A DNA stretch of 64,000 bases from positions 1,681,539 through 1,745,538 of the forward strand of contig NZ_NGKU01000001.1 in assembly GCF_002140915.1 (NCBI RefSeq). The letters are read 5' to 3'. Every line of letters begins with the position of its first letter. Within the stretch, counting starts at the first letter, position 1. The translations under genes and the position numbers were made by a program. Source of the DNA: Candidatus Enterococcus testudinis (GTDB taxonomy: Bacteria; Bacillota; Bacilli; Lactobacillales; Enterococcaceae). Of this stretch, positions 48,734 to 57,454 are shown one piece after another. The notes under the pieces are model-generated. The model saw nothing but the letters and a program-made list of their open reading frames with translations, had not been told where the DNA came from and searched no databases.

Positions 48734-49253
48734 GATAGAACCGGCGAATCAACTGGCGAAATACTGGTGCCAGCAACAGATAAAAAACGCCATTACCCAT
48801 GGCATGTAATGCATCAAAGCTAAGGCCTTGTAGATAATAGGGCCAAAAATGCGGCAATCCATACAATTTCACACTCAGCCATGAAATCACAAAACCATAT
48901 AAAAAGCCTGCAGCGACACTATAAAGAAATGGCCACACCGGCATGCGGCGATAGCTTGCCGACAAACAAAATATCCCTTGTACTGCTAAGACCACACCAT
49001 AACTAATGATTTGTGTCACCGTCCACACACCCATCCCCATATAAAGATTGGTGATGACTAAGGAAAGAATGGCAACGATCATCCCCCGTCTAAAGCCCAA
49101 GTATAAGACAATCAACAAGAAAATCACGGTCATCGGCTGCACATTAGGTAAAGGATGCAGGAGTGTACGACCAACCACCGCTGCTGCGGTGAACAAACTT
49201 AAGAAAGCAATTTCTCTTACCGTGAAATAGGCCGCTTTATTCGAATTTTTCAT
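48711..49253 (-). CDS. ECF transporter S component
   Basis: 180 residues with five to six membrane segments, typical size for the substrate-binding subunit of energy-coupling factor importers. The PNVQPMTVIFLL loop and GxxxGxxxxxxNLYMG pattern resemble the group that includes cobalamin-type S components. No EcfA/T genes are nearby, so it would share the common module encoded elsewhere. It overlaps the lipoprotein gene by 17 bp, has little ribosome site of its own and is probably translationally coupled. Substrate not provable here. Confidence 0.8.
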   Translation of the reverse strand: MKNSNKAAYFTVREIAFLSLFTAAAVVGRTLLHPLPNVQPMTVIFLLIVLYLGFRRGMIVAILSLVITNLYMGMGVWTVTQIISYGVVLAVQGIFCLSASYRRMPVWPFLYSVAAGFLYGFVISWLSVKLYGLPHFWPYYLQGLSFDALHAMGNGVFYLLLAPVFRQLIRRFYPKKDKIS

Positions 49254-49656
49254 AGGTAAAAACCACTTGATCGTTTTCCCCTAAAAAAGTGTCATTGGCA
49301 CCGGTGTTGATCATCTCATCATTGATTGTGTAGGTCCAATAGTAGCCACTGCCTTCATCTTGCGCCAAACCATCAATACTTGTGATCATGCCTTGATCTT
49401 CCACCAACTCAAAATTGTCTTTCATGATCGTCATCAGCGTCGTTCCCTCTTCAAATGTGACTGTTTTGTCAGTCAAAGCTGCCGATGTATCGTCGCTGTT
49501 GTTGACAAACGAAATCTCAGCAGTTCGCTGTGTAGCTGATTTTTCAGCTGAAGAAGCTTCCGTAGATGTACTAGTACCATCGATACTTGGTTTCGCACAG
49601 CCCACCAACAGTAGACTCAGCAGTAAAACATAACTGATCATTATTTTTTGTTTCAT
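49237..49656 (-). CDS. DUF4430 lipoprotein (transcobalamin-like C-terminal domain)
   Basis: 139 residues. Lipoprotein signal with lipobox LLVGC (Cys20), a Ser/Thr/Ala linker (to about 45) and a DUF4430 domain: TVTFEEGTTLMTIMKDNF, SGYYWTYTINDEMINTGANDTFLGENDQVVFTYEKF. This fold is shared with the C-terminal domain of vertebrate transcobalamin and intrinsic factor. Overlap with an ECF S component suggests an extracellular ligand-capture partner, possibly for a corrinoid. Confidence 0.85.
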   Translation of the reverse strand: MKQKIMISYVLLLSLLLVGCAKPSIDGTSTSTEASSAEKSATQRTAEISFVNNSDDTSAALTDKTVTFEEGTTLMTIMKDNFELVEDQGMITSIDGLAQDEGSGYYWTYTINDEMINTGANDTFLGENDQVVFTYEKFE

Positions 49657-49746
49657 CGATTCTCCCCATTTCTTTTCTTCATTTCTCTATTGTACTAAAT
49701 ATACAACCAAAATTCGATGGTTTTTAAAAAGTCGAGAGCTCACCCA

Positions 49747-49775
49747 TTGATAAAACCCAAAACAATCGTTATACT
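49747..49775 (+). promoter_or_regulatory. pepD promoter
   Basis: TTGATA (49747-49752), 17 bp, TATACT (49770-49775), ahead of the C69 dipeptidase. Confidence 0.65.
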
Positions 49776-49817
49776 AACATCAATTCGAATAGTCCCCCAT
49801 CGATAAGGAGAATAGAT

Positions 49818-51218
49818 ATGGATAGAAAAACAGCTTCATGTACCACGATTTTGGTTGGTAAACATGCAACCAACGATGGTTCAACAATGATCGCCCGTAA
49901 TGAAGATTCCGGCAGCGGCTCAGAGCCGCAAAAATTTGTCGTGATCGAACCGAAAGAACAAGGGCGTACGTTTTTTGCCGTGTTAAGTGATTGCACAGTT
50001 CAATTACCAGAAAACGCCATGCGCTATACAGCTACCCCGGAAGCTGATCCGTCACAAGGCGTCTGGGCGGCTTCCGGGATCAATGCCGCAAATGTTGCCA
50101 TGACTGCGACCGAAACGATCACCACCAATTCCCGCGTCCTAGCCATCGATCCTCTTGTACCCGAGGGCATCGGCGAAGCGGACTTTGTCAGTATTGTCTT
50201 GCCTTACATCCACTCAGCCCGAGAAGGTGTGCTTCGTTTAGGACAATTACTCGAAGAATACGGTACCTATGAGTCAAACGGCATCGCTTTTTCAGATCAA
50301 GATGAAGTCTGGTATATGGAAACCATTGGCGGACATCATTGGGTGGCAACGCGTATTCCAGACGATGCCTATGTGGTGGCTCCCAATCGCTTGAATATCG
50401 ATGCTTTCGATTTTGATGCAGACACCGTATTGTACGCCAAAGATTTACCTGCTATGATCGACACGCACCATTTGAATCCTGACTTTGAAGGAGTCAATCT
50501 GCGGCATATTTTCGGGAGTGCCACCGAAAAAGATACCCGCTATAATAACCCTCGTGCTTGGTATATCCAAAAGCATTTCAGTGGAACAGACGCGGACCCA
50601 ATCAATCAAGAATTGCCTTTCTTGTGTTATCCAAAACAAAAGCTGACGATTGAAGATGTCAAATGGGCACTCAGCAGTCATTTTCAGAATACACCTTTTG
50701 ATCCTTATGGAACCGGCACCGCAACAGAGAAAAAACAATTTCGGTCGATTGCACTGAATCGCAATCAACAAGTCCATATTCTACAAATCAGAAACAATGT
50801 TGCACCTGAAATTGCGGGTATTCATTGGCTGGCTTTTGGACCAAATACATTCAATGGTGTGGTTCCTTTTTATACCCATATCACCGACACACCAGCAGCC
50901 TATCGGGATACCACAAACGTCTATGATCCTGCTAACCATTATTGGTTGAGTCGTACGTTGGCATTGATCGGTGACAGTGATTATGACCGCTATAGCGATT
51001 TGGCAGCTCGATTTGAACTGGATACCATGGCCTATTGTCGCCGCATCCAGCTTCAGACGGATCAAGCATGGAATGGACAAGATCAAGCCTTATTGTTGCT
51101 GGAAGAGGCCAATGAGACGATGGCCACTTATTATATGGAACAAGCAACAGCCTTGTTGGGTAAAATGGTTGAATCAGGGAGTCAAAAAATGGCTTTGCGT
51201 TTTAATCTGGCTGATTAA
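49818..51218 (+). CDS. pepD: C69-family dipeptidase
   Basis: 466 residues, Ntn-hydrolase. Cys8 (TASCTTILVGK) becomes the N-terminal nucleophile after removal of a seven-residue propeptide, as in lactobacillal PepD. SMIARNEDSGSG-like region (here TMIARNEDSGSG), YMETIGGHHWVA and VAPNRLNID are conserved. Cleaves a range of dipeptides in the cytosol. AAGGAG site. Confidence 0.93.
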   Translation: MDRKTASCTTILVGKHATNDGSTMIARNEDSGSGSEPQKFVVIEPKEQGRTFFAVLSDCTVQLPENAMRYTATPEADPSQGVWAASGINAANVAMTATETITTNSRVLAIDPLVPEGIGEADFVSIVLPYIHSAREGVLRLGQLLEEYGTYESNGIAFSDQDEVWYMETIGGHHWVATRIPDDAYVVAPNRLNIDAFDFDADTVLYAKDLPAMIDTHHLNPDFEGVNLRHIFGSATEKDTRYNNPRAWYIQKHFSGTDADPINQELPFLCYPKQKLTIEDVKWALSSHFQNTPFDPYGTGTATEKKQFRSIALNRNQQVHILQIRNNVAPEIAGIHWLAFGPNTFNGVVPFYTHITDTPAAYRDTTNVYDPANHYWLSRTLALIGDSDYDRYSDLAARFELDTMAYCRRIQLQTDQAWNGQDQALLLLEEANETMATYYMEQATALLGKMVESGSQKMALRFNLAD

Positions 51219-51341
51219 CATGTATTCACACAATCTTTACCTAAAATTGTTAGGAACCATACATTCATCCTTTATGATAAAGATACCACTTGGTTCACTA
51301 CACCGCTGAGAACCAAGATGGAATTGTTGGGAGGAATGACT

Positions 51342-51503
51342 ATGAACACGACGAATTATCGGACCATTACCAACGAATATGTCAAAGGTGAGGTTATCAC
51401 CCGTTATGACCACCAATCGATTTTGATCATCCAAGACCGCGATGGCTTTCTTCATGTCGTTGAAAGAACCGCTACTTCCCCTAACCAATCTCGGTCGAAA
51501 TAA
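51342..51503 (+). CDS. Small protein of unknown function
   Basis: 53 residues starting MNTTNYRTITNEYVKGEVI at ATG 51342, with GGGAGGAATGACT before it. Compact beta pattern (GEVITRYDHQSILIIQDRDGFLHVVE), then a Ser/Arg-rich tail. A terminator follows. Not recognised. Confidence 0.55.
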   Translation: MNTTNYRTITNEYVKGEVITRYDHQSILIIQDRDGFLHVVERTATSPNQSRSK

Positions 51504-51566
51504 AAAAAACTGCTTGCACACAGAAGAAGAAAAACAGGCACTTCTTCTTGGGTAAGCAGTTTTTTC
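51504..51566. terminator. Terminator between small gene and malY
   Basis: AAAAAACTGCTT / AAGCAGTTTTTT outer arms and AGAAGAAG / CTTCTTCT inner arms; serves both strands. Confidence 0.85.
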
Positions 51567-51579
51567 ATTTCCATGTATA

Positions 51580-52740
51580 TCATTGAAAACTACGGGTAAA
51601 TCGACCCATTCCTTCTTCAAGTTTTGCTCGAGGACACCCAATATTCAAACGCAAGAAATCCTTGCCCGCCGCCCCATATACGGCCCCATCCATAATGGCG
51701 ACCTTTCCTTGATTGATCAATCGTTCTTGGATCTCAGCCATAGAAAGCGCCATCTGCGAACAATCCAACCACATCAGGTAGGTTGCTTGGCTATCGACGA
51801 CAGCTATCTCAGGATGGTGTTGCTGCAGATATTGTTTGACAAACCTGCTATTTCCATCAAGATAGTGGTTGAGTGCATCTACCCAACTAGCCCCTCCTTG
51901 ATAAGCAGCAATCGTCGCGGTCAAACCAAAGATGCTTGTAGAGCTTAAGCCATCTGCCTCTTTTAATCGCTGGATAAATTGTGTTCTGATGTGTGGATTG
52001 GGGATCAATCCATATGAATAAATCAAACCTGGAAAATTAAAGGTCTTGCTTCCAGATGTGACCACAGCGATATTGTCTTCGGCCAATTGAACCAATGGCA
52101 CATGAACTTGTCCCTCACGCAAAATGTCCATATGGATTTCATCAGAAATAATAAATACCCCATGCTGCTGAGCCAGTCGCAGTATCTCAATCAATTCCTT
52201 TCTTTCCCAAACACGCCCTGTAGGATTATGAGGACTGCATAGCAGCAAGACTTTATTCTCCGGTTGAGCCATTTGTTCTGCAAGTTCTACCAAATTGAAC
52301 TGATAGTTTCCCTCCTGATAAAGAAGCGGATTGTCTACTAATTTACGCCCATTGCTGGTGATCAAGTGAAAAAACGCATCATAGGCGGGTGTTTGAATGA
52401 TAACACCGTCTCCTGCAACTGTTAATATACTGATCAGTTGTTTGACACTATAGATGACAGATGGACTATAAACGAGCCACGCGTCATTGATTGTGGCCGC
52501 AAAGCGAGTCTGATACCAGTGAGACACCGCATCTTTGAAATCGCCGTGATTCCATCGTGTATAACCGTAAATTGGATGTTGCATCCTTGTGAATAAGGCT
52601 TTTTCCACAATCGGTGGCACCTTGAAGTCAGTATCTGAGATGGTGAATGGCAACAAGTCATTTTGACCAAAGCGATCTTCAATGTAATCCCATTGTGTGC
52701 AGTGGGTTCCTCTACGATCTATCTCTTCATCAAAATCCAT
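51580..52740 (-). CDS. malY: MalY/PatB-type aminotransferase (C-S lyase)
   Basis: 386-residue PLP fold-type I enzyme. IDRRGTHCTQWD start, HNPTGR, DEIHMD and the PLP lysine in TSGSKTFNFPGL (about 236), typical of MalY/PatB cystathionine beta-lyases. E. coli MalY also represses the maltose regulator MalT, which has no counterpart here. It follows the EIICB gene by 18 bp, as in E. coli malXY. Confidence 0.88.
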   Translation of the reverse strand: MDFDEEIDRRGTHCTQWDYIEDRFGQNDLLPFTISDTDFKVPPIVEKALFTRMQHPIYGYTRWNHGDFKDAVSHWYQTRFAATINDAWLVYSPSVIYSVKQLISILTVAGDGVIIQTPAYDAFFHLITSNGRKLVDNPLLYQEGNYQFNLVELAEQMAQPENKVLLLCSPHNPTGRVWERKELIEILRLAQQHGVFIISDEIHMDILREGQVHVPLVQLAEDNIAVVTSGSKTFNFPGLIYSYGLIPNPHIRTQFIQRLKEADGLSSTSIFGLTATIAAYQGGASWVDALNHYLDGNSRFVKQYLQQHHPEIAVVDSQATYLMWLDCSQMALSMAEIQERLINQGKVAIMDGAVYGAAGKDFLRLNIGCPRAKLEEGMGRFTRSFQ

Positions 52741-52758
52741 GCTATTGACTCCTCTCCT

Positions 52759-54324
52759 CTATAAAATTGCATCCAATTGATTTCTGACGGTGGTCACTTT
52801 TGTACCAATGATGACTTGTACATTGTTGTCATTCAAGTGGACAACTCCCAGTGCCCCCAGCTTTTTCAATCGTTCATCGTCAATGATCGATCCGTTTTTC
52901 ACGACCAATCTGAGTCGCGTAATACAATTATCCAGTGATTCGATGTTTTCAGCCCCACCCAAAGCGGTTAAAATCCCCGGTGCATCAAATCCACCTTTGA
53001 CATTATGCTGCAACTCATCTTGTGAATAATCCATTTCGTCCACGCCGGGTGTTTCTCTTCCAGGTGTGTGTAAGTTTTTGCGTAAAATGACTGTTTTAAA
53101 GACAAAATAGTAAATGGCAAACCAACAAGCACCAACCACCAAAACCAGCCACCATTTGGTCTGTGTCCCTTGCATGACCCCGAAAATCACAAAGTCTAAA
53201 ATCCCGCCATCAGTGTTTCCGATCGTTACACCTAAAACACTCATTATCATAAACCCAGCACCCGTCATGATGACATGGAAGATCCAGAGTAATGGACTAA
53301 CAAATAAGAATAGAAACTCAATTGGTTCGGTAATTCCAGTGACAAACGTTGCAATGACACCGGAAATCAACAAGCCTTTGATTTTGTGTCGATTTTGCGG
53401 TTTCGCTGTTTGATACATCGCCAACGCTGCCGCAGGCAAACCGAACATGAAGGTCGGCATTTTCCCTTGTGACAAGAAAGCTGTGGCGCTTGGCGAGATA
53501 CTCAACCCATTTTGCAACTCAGCATAAAAAATATTTAAAGCGCCAAAGACTTGTTGGCCATCGACGATTTGGCTACCGCCAGCTTCAGTAAAGCGAATCA
53601 TCGACACCAATATATGGTGCAACCCAAAAGGCAAGAGCAATCGTTCACCAGAACCAAACAGAAACGGACCAAAAGGACCTGCCTGTTGGATCAAATGACC
53701 GATTCCTGTAATCACAAATGCGAACAACGGCCAGATCATGGGAATGACTACACCTACTAACGCCAGCGTTACTGAGGTAATGATTGGTACAAAACGGGCG
53801 CCGGAGAAGAAGGCAAAACTATCCGGCAGTTGAAAATGATAGAATTTCATATGCAGCTTATAAACGATCAAGCCAGCGATGATCCCACCTAGAACCCCCA
53901 TCGATAGCGTCTGGATGCCAAACACCATTTCTTGCCCTGCTTCTCTAGGCAGCTCTGTAGTTGCTAGCTGGTTGGTTTCTTGTAAATAAAAATTGATCGA
54001 TAAATGCATGACTACATAACCAACAAATCCAGAAAAAGCAGCAACGCCTTTTTCTTTTCGCGCCAATCCTAAAGGGATCGCCATCGCAAACATAACAGGC
54101 AGGTAGCTAAATGCAAAGCCGCCAATAGTTGACATAAAGCGAAACATCACTTGCAGCCATGCAGCACCCAACACAGGGAACGCGTCAATTGTCGCTTCCG
54201 ATGAAAACGCACTGCCGATTCCTAAAAACAACCCCATAAATGCCAACAACGCGACGGGCAGCATGAATGTTTTTCCTAATCCTTGAAAAATTTCCATCCA
54301 ACTGGTGTTTTTTGTTTTTTTCAC
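52759..54324 (-). CDS. malX: PTS EIICB permease, MalX-like
   Basis: 521 residues. EIIC of glucose/glucoside type (about ten membrane segments, FITEPIEFLFLF and DGGILDFVIFG motifs) followed by an EIIB domain from about 445 with phosphorylated Cys467 (NCITRLRL). No EIIA domain, so Crr-like EIIA from another locus is needed. Similar to MalX and glucoside permeases; sugar unknown. GAGGAGG site and cre-controlled promoter. Confidence 0.88.
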   Translation of the reverse strand: MKKTKNTSWMEIFQGLGKTFMLPVALLAFMGLFLGIGSAFSSEATIDAFPVLGAAWLQVMFRFMSTIGGFAFSYLPVMFAMAIPLGLARKEKGVAAFSGFVGYVVMHLSINFYLQETNQLATTELPREAGQEMVFGIQTLSMGVLGGIIAGLIVYKLHMKFYHFQLPDSFAFFSGARFVPIITSVTLALVGVVIPMIWPLFAFVITGIGHLIQQAGPFGPFLFGSGERLLLPFGLHHILVSMIRFTEAGGSQIVDGQQVFGALNIFYAELQNGLSISPSATAFLSQGKMPTFMFGLPAAALAMYQTAKPQNRHKIKGLLISGVIATFVTGITEPIEFLFLFVSPLLWIFHVIMTGAGFMIMSVLGVTIGNTDGGILDFVIFGVMQGTQTKWWLVLVVGACWFAIYYFVFKTVILRKNLHTPGRETPGVDEMDYSQDELQHNVKGGFDAPGILTALGGAENIESLDNCITRLRLVVKNGSIIDDERLKKLGALGVVHLNDNNVQVIIGTKVTTVRNQLDAIL

Positions 54325-54365
54325 GTTTATTTCCTCCTCTGTTCTACTTTCCTTTACACCAAAAA

Positions 54366-54379
54366 TGTAAACGATAACA
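54366..54379 (-). promoter_or_regulatory. cre (CcpA) site upstream of malX
   Basis: TGTAAACGATAACA fits the cre consensus TGWNANCGNTNWCA at every fixed position. It lies about 42 bp before malX and implies carbon catabolite repression of malX-malY. Confidence 0.75.
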
Positions 54380-54404
54380 ACGACTGATTCAACCTATATA
54401 CCAA

Positions 54405-54446
54405 AAGAAGAATACCCATTCAGGAATCAGAATGGGTATTCTTCTT
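54405..54446 (-). terminator. Terminator overlapping the end of the RpiR gene
   Basis: Perfect 16-bp arms AAGAAGAATACCCATT / AATGGGTATTCTTCTT. The stop codon of the regulator is inside the stem, and the hairpin separates it from the malX promoter. Confidence 0.85.
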
Positions 54447-55232
54447 AGGTTGTATTCGATTTGCAAATTGAATCATCAACACATCAAGGATCCCCGCCAA
54501 AGGTACCCGGGGACTCAAATCAATATCTTGACTATACACTGTACTGATTTCAGATGTAAAAGCCAGTGTCGCTCGTTCTATCAATGAATTGGCATAAGTT
54601 CCCGTAAAAGCAATGAGCGGCACATGATTGTCTATCAGCCGATCTGCATAGTCCAACATCCCCATTGTCTCACCGCTTAAACTAATAAATATGGCCAAAT
54701 CGGCACTCGTCAAATGATTGCTGACAGCAAAAAGTTCGTCCCAATCCGTTGCTGCACCCACCTGTTTGCCTAAGAAACGTAATTTGCGGCTCGCAGACAA
54801 TGCGACCGGCATACTTTGGCCCAATGCAAAAAATTCGATGCGCTTGGCTTCCGCCAAAAGTTCGATAGCTTTTGTCAATTGGTTAGGATCGATTCCTTGC
54901 AAAGAATGCTCAAAATCGCGAAGCATTTGTTCGATCAGGGGCGTTAAAGCCAGCGGTTGGCTACTTTCATCCTGTGGGTGTGTCATCATCTGATGACCTT
55001 TCAGTGCAAATTTGAATTCTTGAAAACCAGCAAAACCAAGTTTTTTTGCCATACGAGAAACTGTCGCTTGACTGGTGTATGTTTCTCGCGCCAATTGTGT
55101 TGCGGTCATGTCTAAAACCTCTGCGGACGCATGCAGGCAATAATCTAAAACATTCTTTTCAACACGATTCAACTTGGGAATTTGATACTGGATTTGTTTA
55201 TATAAATGATTCATCACATCGGTCCATTTCAT
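54420..55232 (-). CDS. MurR/RpiR-family sugar-responsive regulator
   Basis: 270 residues. N-terminal HTH_6 (1-77, ATQLARETYTSQATVSRMAKKLGF) and a SIS domain (about 120-250) that binds a phosphosugar. The gene sits directly upstream of the malX-malY pair on the same strand and is the likely pathway regulator. Start codon ATG at 55232 is used; a more internal ATG at residue 8 is possible. The family can activate or repress. Confidence 0.9.
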   Translation of the reverse strand: MKWTDVMNHLYKQIQYQIPKLNRVEKNVLDYCLHASAEVLDMTATQLARETYTSQATVSRMAKKLGFAGFQEFKFALKGHQMMTHPQDESSQPLALTPLIEQMLRDFEHSLQGIDPNQLTKAIELLAEAKRIEFFALGQSMPVALSASRKLRFLGKQVGAATDWDELFAVSNHLTSADLAIFISLSGETMGMLDYADRLIDNHVPLIAFTGTYANSLIERATLAFTSEISTVYSQDIDLSPRVPLAGILDVLMIQFANRIQPKKNTHSDS

Positions 55233-55243
55233 TTGATACTCTT

Positions 55244-55271
55244 ATTATACCTTTACCAATGAAATGTACAA
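55244..55271 (-). promoter_or_regulatory. rpiR promoter
   Basis: TTGTAC (55271-55266), 16 bp, TATAAT (55249-55244) on the minus strand, just before the regulator. Confidence 0.55.
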
Positions 55272-55317
55272 TGATTCATTTAACTGTTCGTGTTGCTTGC
55301 GTACAGCTTGTATTCAC

Positions 55318-55503
55318 TTATCTGTGCATCACAGTAAATTCTTGGCCATCTTCATCGATCCATTCGCTAGTGCACACATCTTGTCTCTTTTGTGAAATGC
55401 CTGTGGTATACAATCCTTTTTCTACTAGAGCAATGCCGTTGGCAATCAGCCAAACCAATCCTGCCAGAACTTTTACTAACACATGACTGTTGTCCATCCT
55501 CAT
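55318..55503 (-). CDS. Small membrane-associated protein of unknown function
   Basis: 61 residues from ATG 55503, which follows GGAGGAAAAG; the frame extends 11 codons upstream without a ribosome site. One hydrophobic stretch (about 8-26, LVKVLAGLVWLIANGIALVE) then a polar tail with a single Cys. No family recognised. Confidence 0.5.
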   Translation of the reverse strand: MRMDNSHVLVKVLAGLVWLIANGIALVEKGLYTTGISQKRQDVCTSEWIDEDGQEFTVMHR

Positions 55504-55629
55504 TCGCTTTTCCTCCGATCGATCATTTTTAGTCATAATACAGGCTGCAACTTAAACGAACCTAAAAAGCAGACTAGTTTCCCTTTCTGGAAATTTGTGG
55601 TACATCTATTATGAAAGGATGAATGATTT

Positions 55630-56286
55630 ATGACAAACACTTTAGTCATCGCGAGTCACCCAGACTACCAACATTCGCTGTCACAGCGATTTTTTACTGA
55701 AAGTGCAAAAATACCCGGAGTCACGATCCATTTTCTCGATACGCTAGACCAGTTTATAGTAGCTGATGAACTGTCTTTACTGTCAGAATGTGATCGCTTG
55801 ATTTTACAATTCCCGCTATATTGGTATAGCGTCCCAGCCAAAATGAAGGCTTGGATCGATGCCATTTGGTCTCCAGCCGAAACAGTGTTACGTGGCAAAG
55901 AAATCGGGTTTGCTATTTCTACCGGTGTGGCAGCCAAAGGGTTTCAACTAGGGGGAACCGAACAAATCAGCTTCAACGAAATATTACGGCCGCAACTAAT
56001 GATGGCCCAAAAATACCAGATGCGTGTACTGCCTTTGGTCGTGCTGGATCAATTGATGTATAAATCCGAAAAACAGAAACGCGCATTTGTGATCGACTAT
56101 CAACAATTGTTAACAATGCCTGCGCCTTTCTCGTTTGAACAAAGGCAAAGATGGTTTATCGACCGCTTGCGGACACACGTTGCTGTCAACCCAAAGCTGA
56201 ATCCGTTGTTGACGCAGGTGGAAGACAACTATGAGTTGCTTCACGATTTAAACGACGCATTGACCAGTTTGGAGGAATTCTTTTGA
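55630..56286 (+). CDS. Flavodoxin-fold NAD(P)H oxidoreductase
   Basis: 218 residues, KefF/YwrO/MdaB-like quinone reductase family. ASHPDYQHSLSQRF binds FMN phosphate, QFPLYWYSVPAKMKAWID is the family signature, and STGVAAKGFQ is the second flavin loop. Probably reduces quinones using NAD(P)H. Its TGA overlaps the next ATG, so the downstream short gene is translationally coupled. Confidence 0.88.
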   Translation: MTNTLVIASHPDYQHSLSQRFFTESAKIPGVTIHFLDTLDQFIVADELSLLSECDRLILQFPLYWYSVPAKMKAWIDAIWSPAETVLRGKEIGFAISTGVAAKGFQLGGTEQISFNEILRPQLMMAQKYQMRVLPLVVLDQLMYKSEKQKRAFVIDYQQLLTMPAPFSFEQRQRWFIDRLRTHVAVNPKLNPLLTQVEDNYELLHDLNDALTSLEEFF

Positions 56287-56456
56287 TGGAACCATGGATT
56301 GAACAAATGATCTCAGATATCACCAACGAATCAACCGATTATCACGAAAAAGCGCTCCTACAAGGTCTCGCTGACTTACTTCAAGAGCAGCAACAACGCA
56401 TCACCTCAAAACAAGGTGAATTGGATGGGAAATTATGGAATCCAAGTGAATGGTAA
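56286..56456 (+). CDS. Short gene overlapping oxidoreductase stop
   Basis: 56 residues, starting MEPWIEQMISDITNEST and ending WNPSEW. ATG at 56286 shares its A with the preceding TGA, a translational coupling arrangement. Acidic, Gln-rich, one long helix (LLQGLADLLQEQQQRITS). Perhaps a partner or remnant of a domain of the flavodoxin-like reductase. Too short for homology by eye; followed at once by a terminator. Confidence 0.55.
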   Translation: MEPWIEQMISDITNESTDYHEKALLQGLADLLQEQQQRITSKQGELDGKLWNPSEW

Positions 56457-56498
56457 AAAAAGGTTGACCGGATGAGACGAATCAGGTCAGCCTTTTTT
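56455..56498. terminator. Terminator between short gene and dat
   Basis: AAAAAGGTTGACC / GGTCAGCCTTTTT arms with a T run; bidirectional. Confidence 0.88.
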
Positions 56499-56500
56499 AT

Positions 56501-57337
56501 TTAGATAGCATCGATATAAGCTTGTTGCAAGCGAGTGGTTATCGGCCCTCTATCACCTGCTCCGACCATTTGACCATCAATTGAAACGACTGGTACGATT
56601 TCCCAGACTGAATTGGTCAAGAAGCACTCTTGTATCTGAGGCAATTGGGAGATCGCGACTGGTTCTTCATGTAATGAGATGCCCAGTTCAGCACACAGTG
56701 CACGAACTTTGATTTTGGTGATTCCGGGTAAGACCAAAGGCCCATCAGGATGGGTATATAGTTGGCCATCGATGACAAACCACACATTCGATGCTGACGC
56801 TTCTGTGAAATAGCCATCTCTTTGCAGCAAAGCATCGTCAAAGCCTTTCTCGATGGCTTCATCCAATGACAAAAGATTTCCCAACAAACTCAATGATTTG
56901 ATATCACAATGCAGCCAACGCTGATCTGGAATCACAGTGGCGGTCAATCCTCTTTCCTGCATGTCCGTTGGTCGCTCGAAAGGGATGGCGTTTGCTGTCA
57001 GTACTGGCGTCACCGTACCAACTGGCGGAAATTGATGATTTCGCGGAGAATACATCCCCCTGGTGATTTGAAGATAGACTTCCCCATTGTCAATTTTTTC
57101 AACAGCAATCAATGCCTTTAGCTGTTCTTTCAGCAGCGTTACATCATACGGCAGAGCCAATTTGATTTTCTTGGCACTCGCTGTGAGTCGCTGCATATGT
57201 TCTTCCAACATGTAACACTGACCATGATAGACCCTGATCACTTCATAAATACCATCTCCGTATTGATACCCTCTATCTTCAATATCTAATTTGACTTGAT
57301 CACGATCCACGATATGTTCATTCCACAATACCTTCAT
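56501..57337 (-). CDS. dat: D-amino-acid aminotransferase
   Basis: 278 residues from ATG 57337 (GGGAGTG site; five codons upstream rejected). PLP class IV enzyme making D-glutamate from D-alanine and 2-oxoglutarate. RGYQYGDGIYEV, catalytic Lys147 (CDIKSLSLL), EASASNVW and LPGITK. Offers a second D-glutamate route beside MurI in this window. Branched-chain or 4-amino-deoxychorismate enzymes share the fold but the RGYQ and length favour Dat. Confidence 0.88.
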   Translation of the reverse strand: MKVLWNEHIVDRDQVKLDIEDRGYQYGDGIYEVIRVYHGQCYMLEEHMQRLTASAKKIKLALPYDVTLLKEQLKALIAVEKIDNGEVYLQITRGMYSPRNHQFPPVGTVTPVLTANAIPFERPTDMQERGLTATVIPDQRWLHCDIKSLSLLGNLLSLDEAIEKGFDDALLQRDGYFTEASASNVWFVIDGQLYTHPDGPLVLPGITKIKVRALCAELGISLHEEPVAISQLPQIQECFLTNSVWEIVPVVSIDGQMVGAGDRGPITTRLQQAYIDAI

Positions 57338-57454
57338 CTCATTCACTCCCACTATATCTTTCTGTGCAGTTAGTATAGCACGAATGTTCGTTGCTGCGTT
57401 GACTTTTCAGTAAGCAAAAAAAACGATGATCTGGCGATCATCGTGTGAACAAAC

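Noticed and set aside
49657-49746. Cobalamin riboswitch in front of the DUF4430/ECF-S pair
   Set aside because: The intergenic region is short and shows no B12-box or other aptamer pattern.
57375-57395. CGAATGTTCG upstream of dat, possible LexA box
   Set aside because: The half sites abut with no 4-bp spacer, so it does not fit CGAAC-N4-GTTCG.
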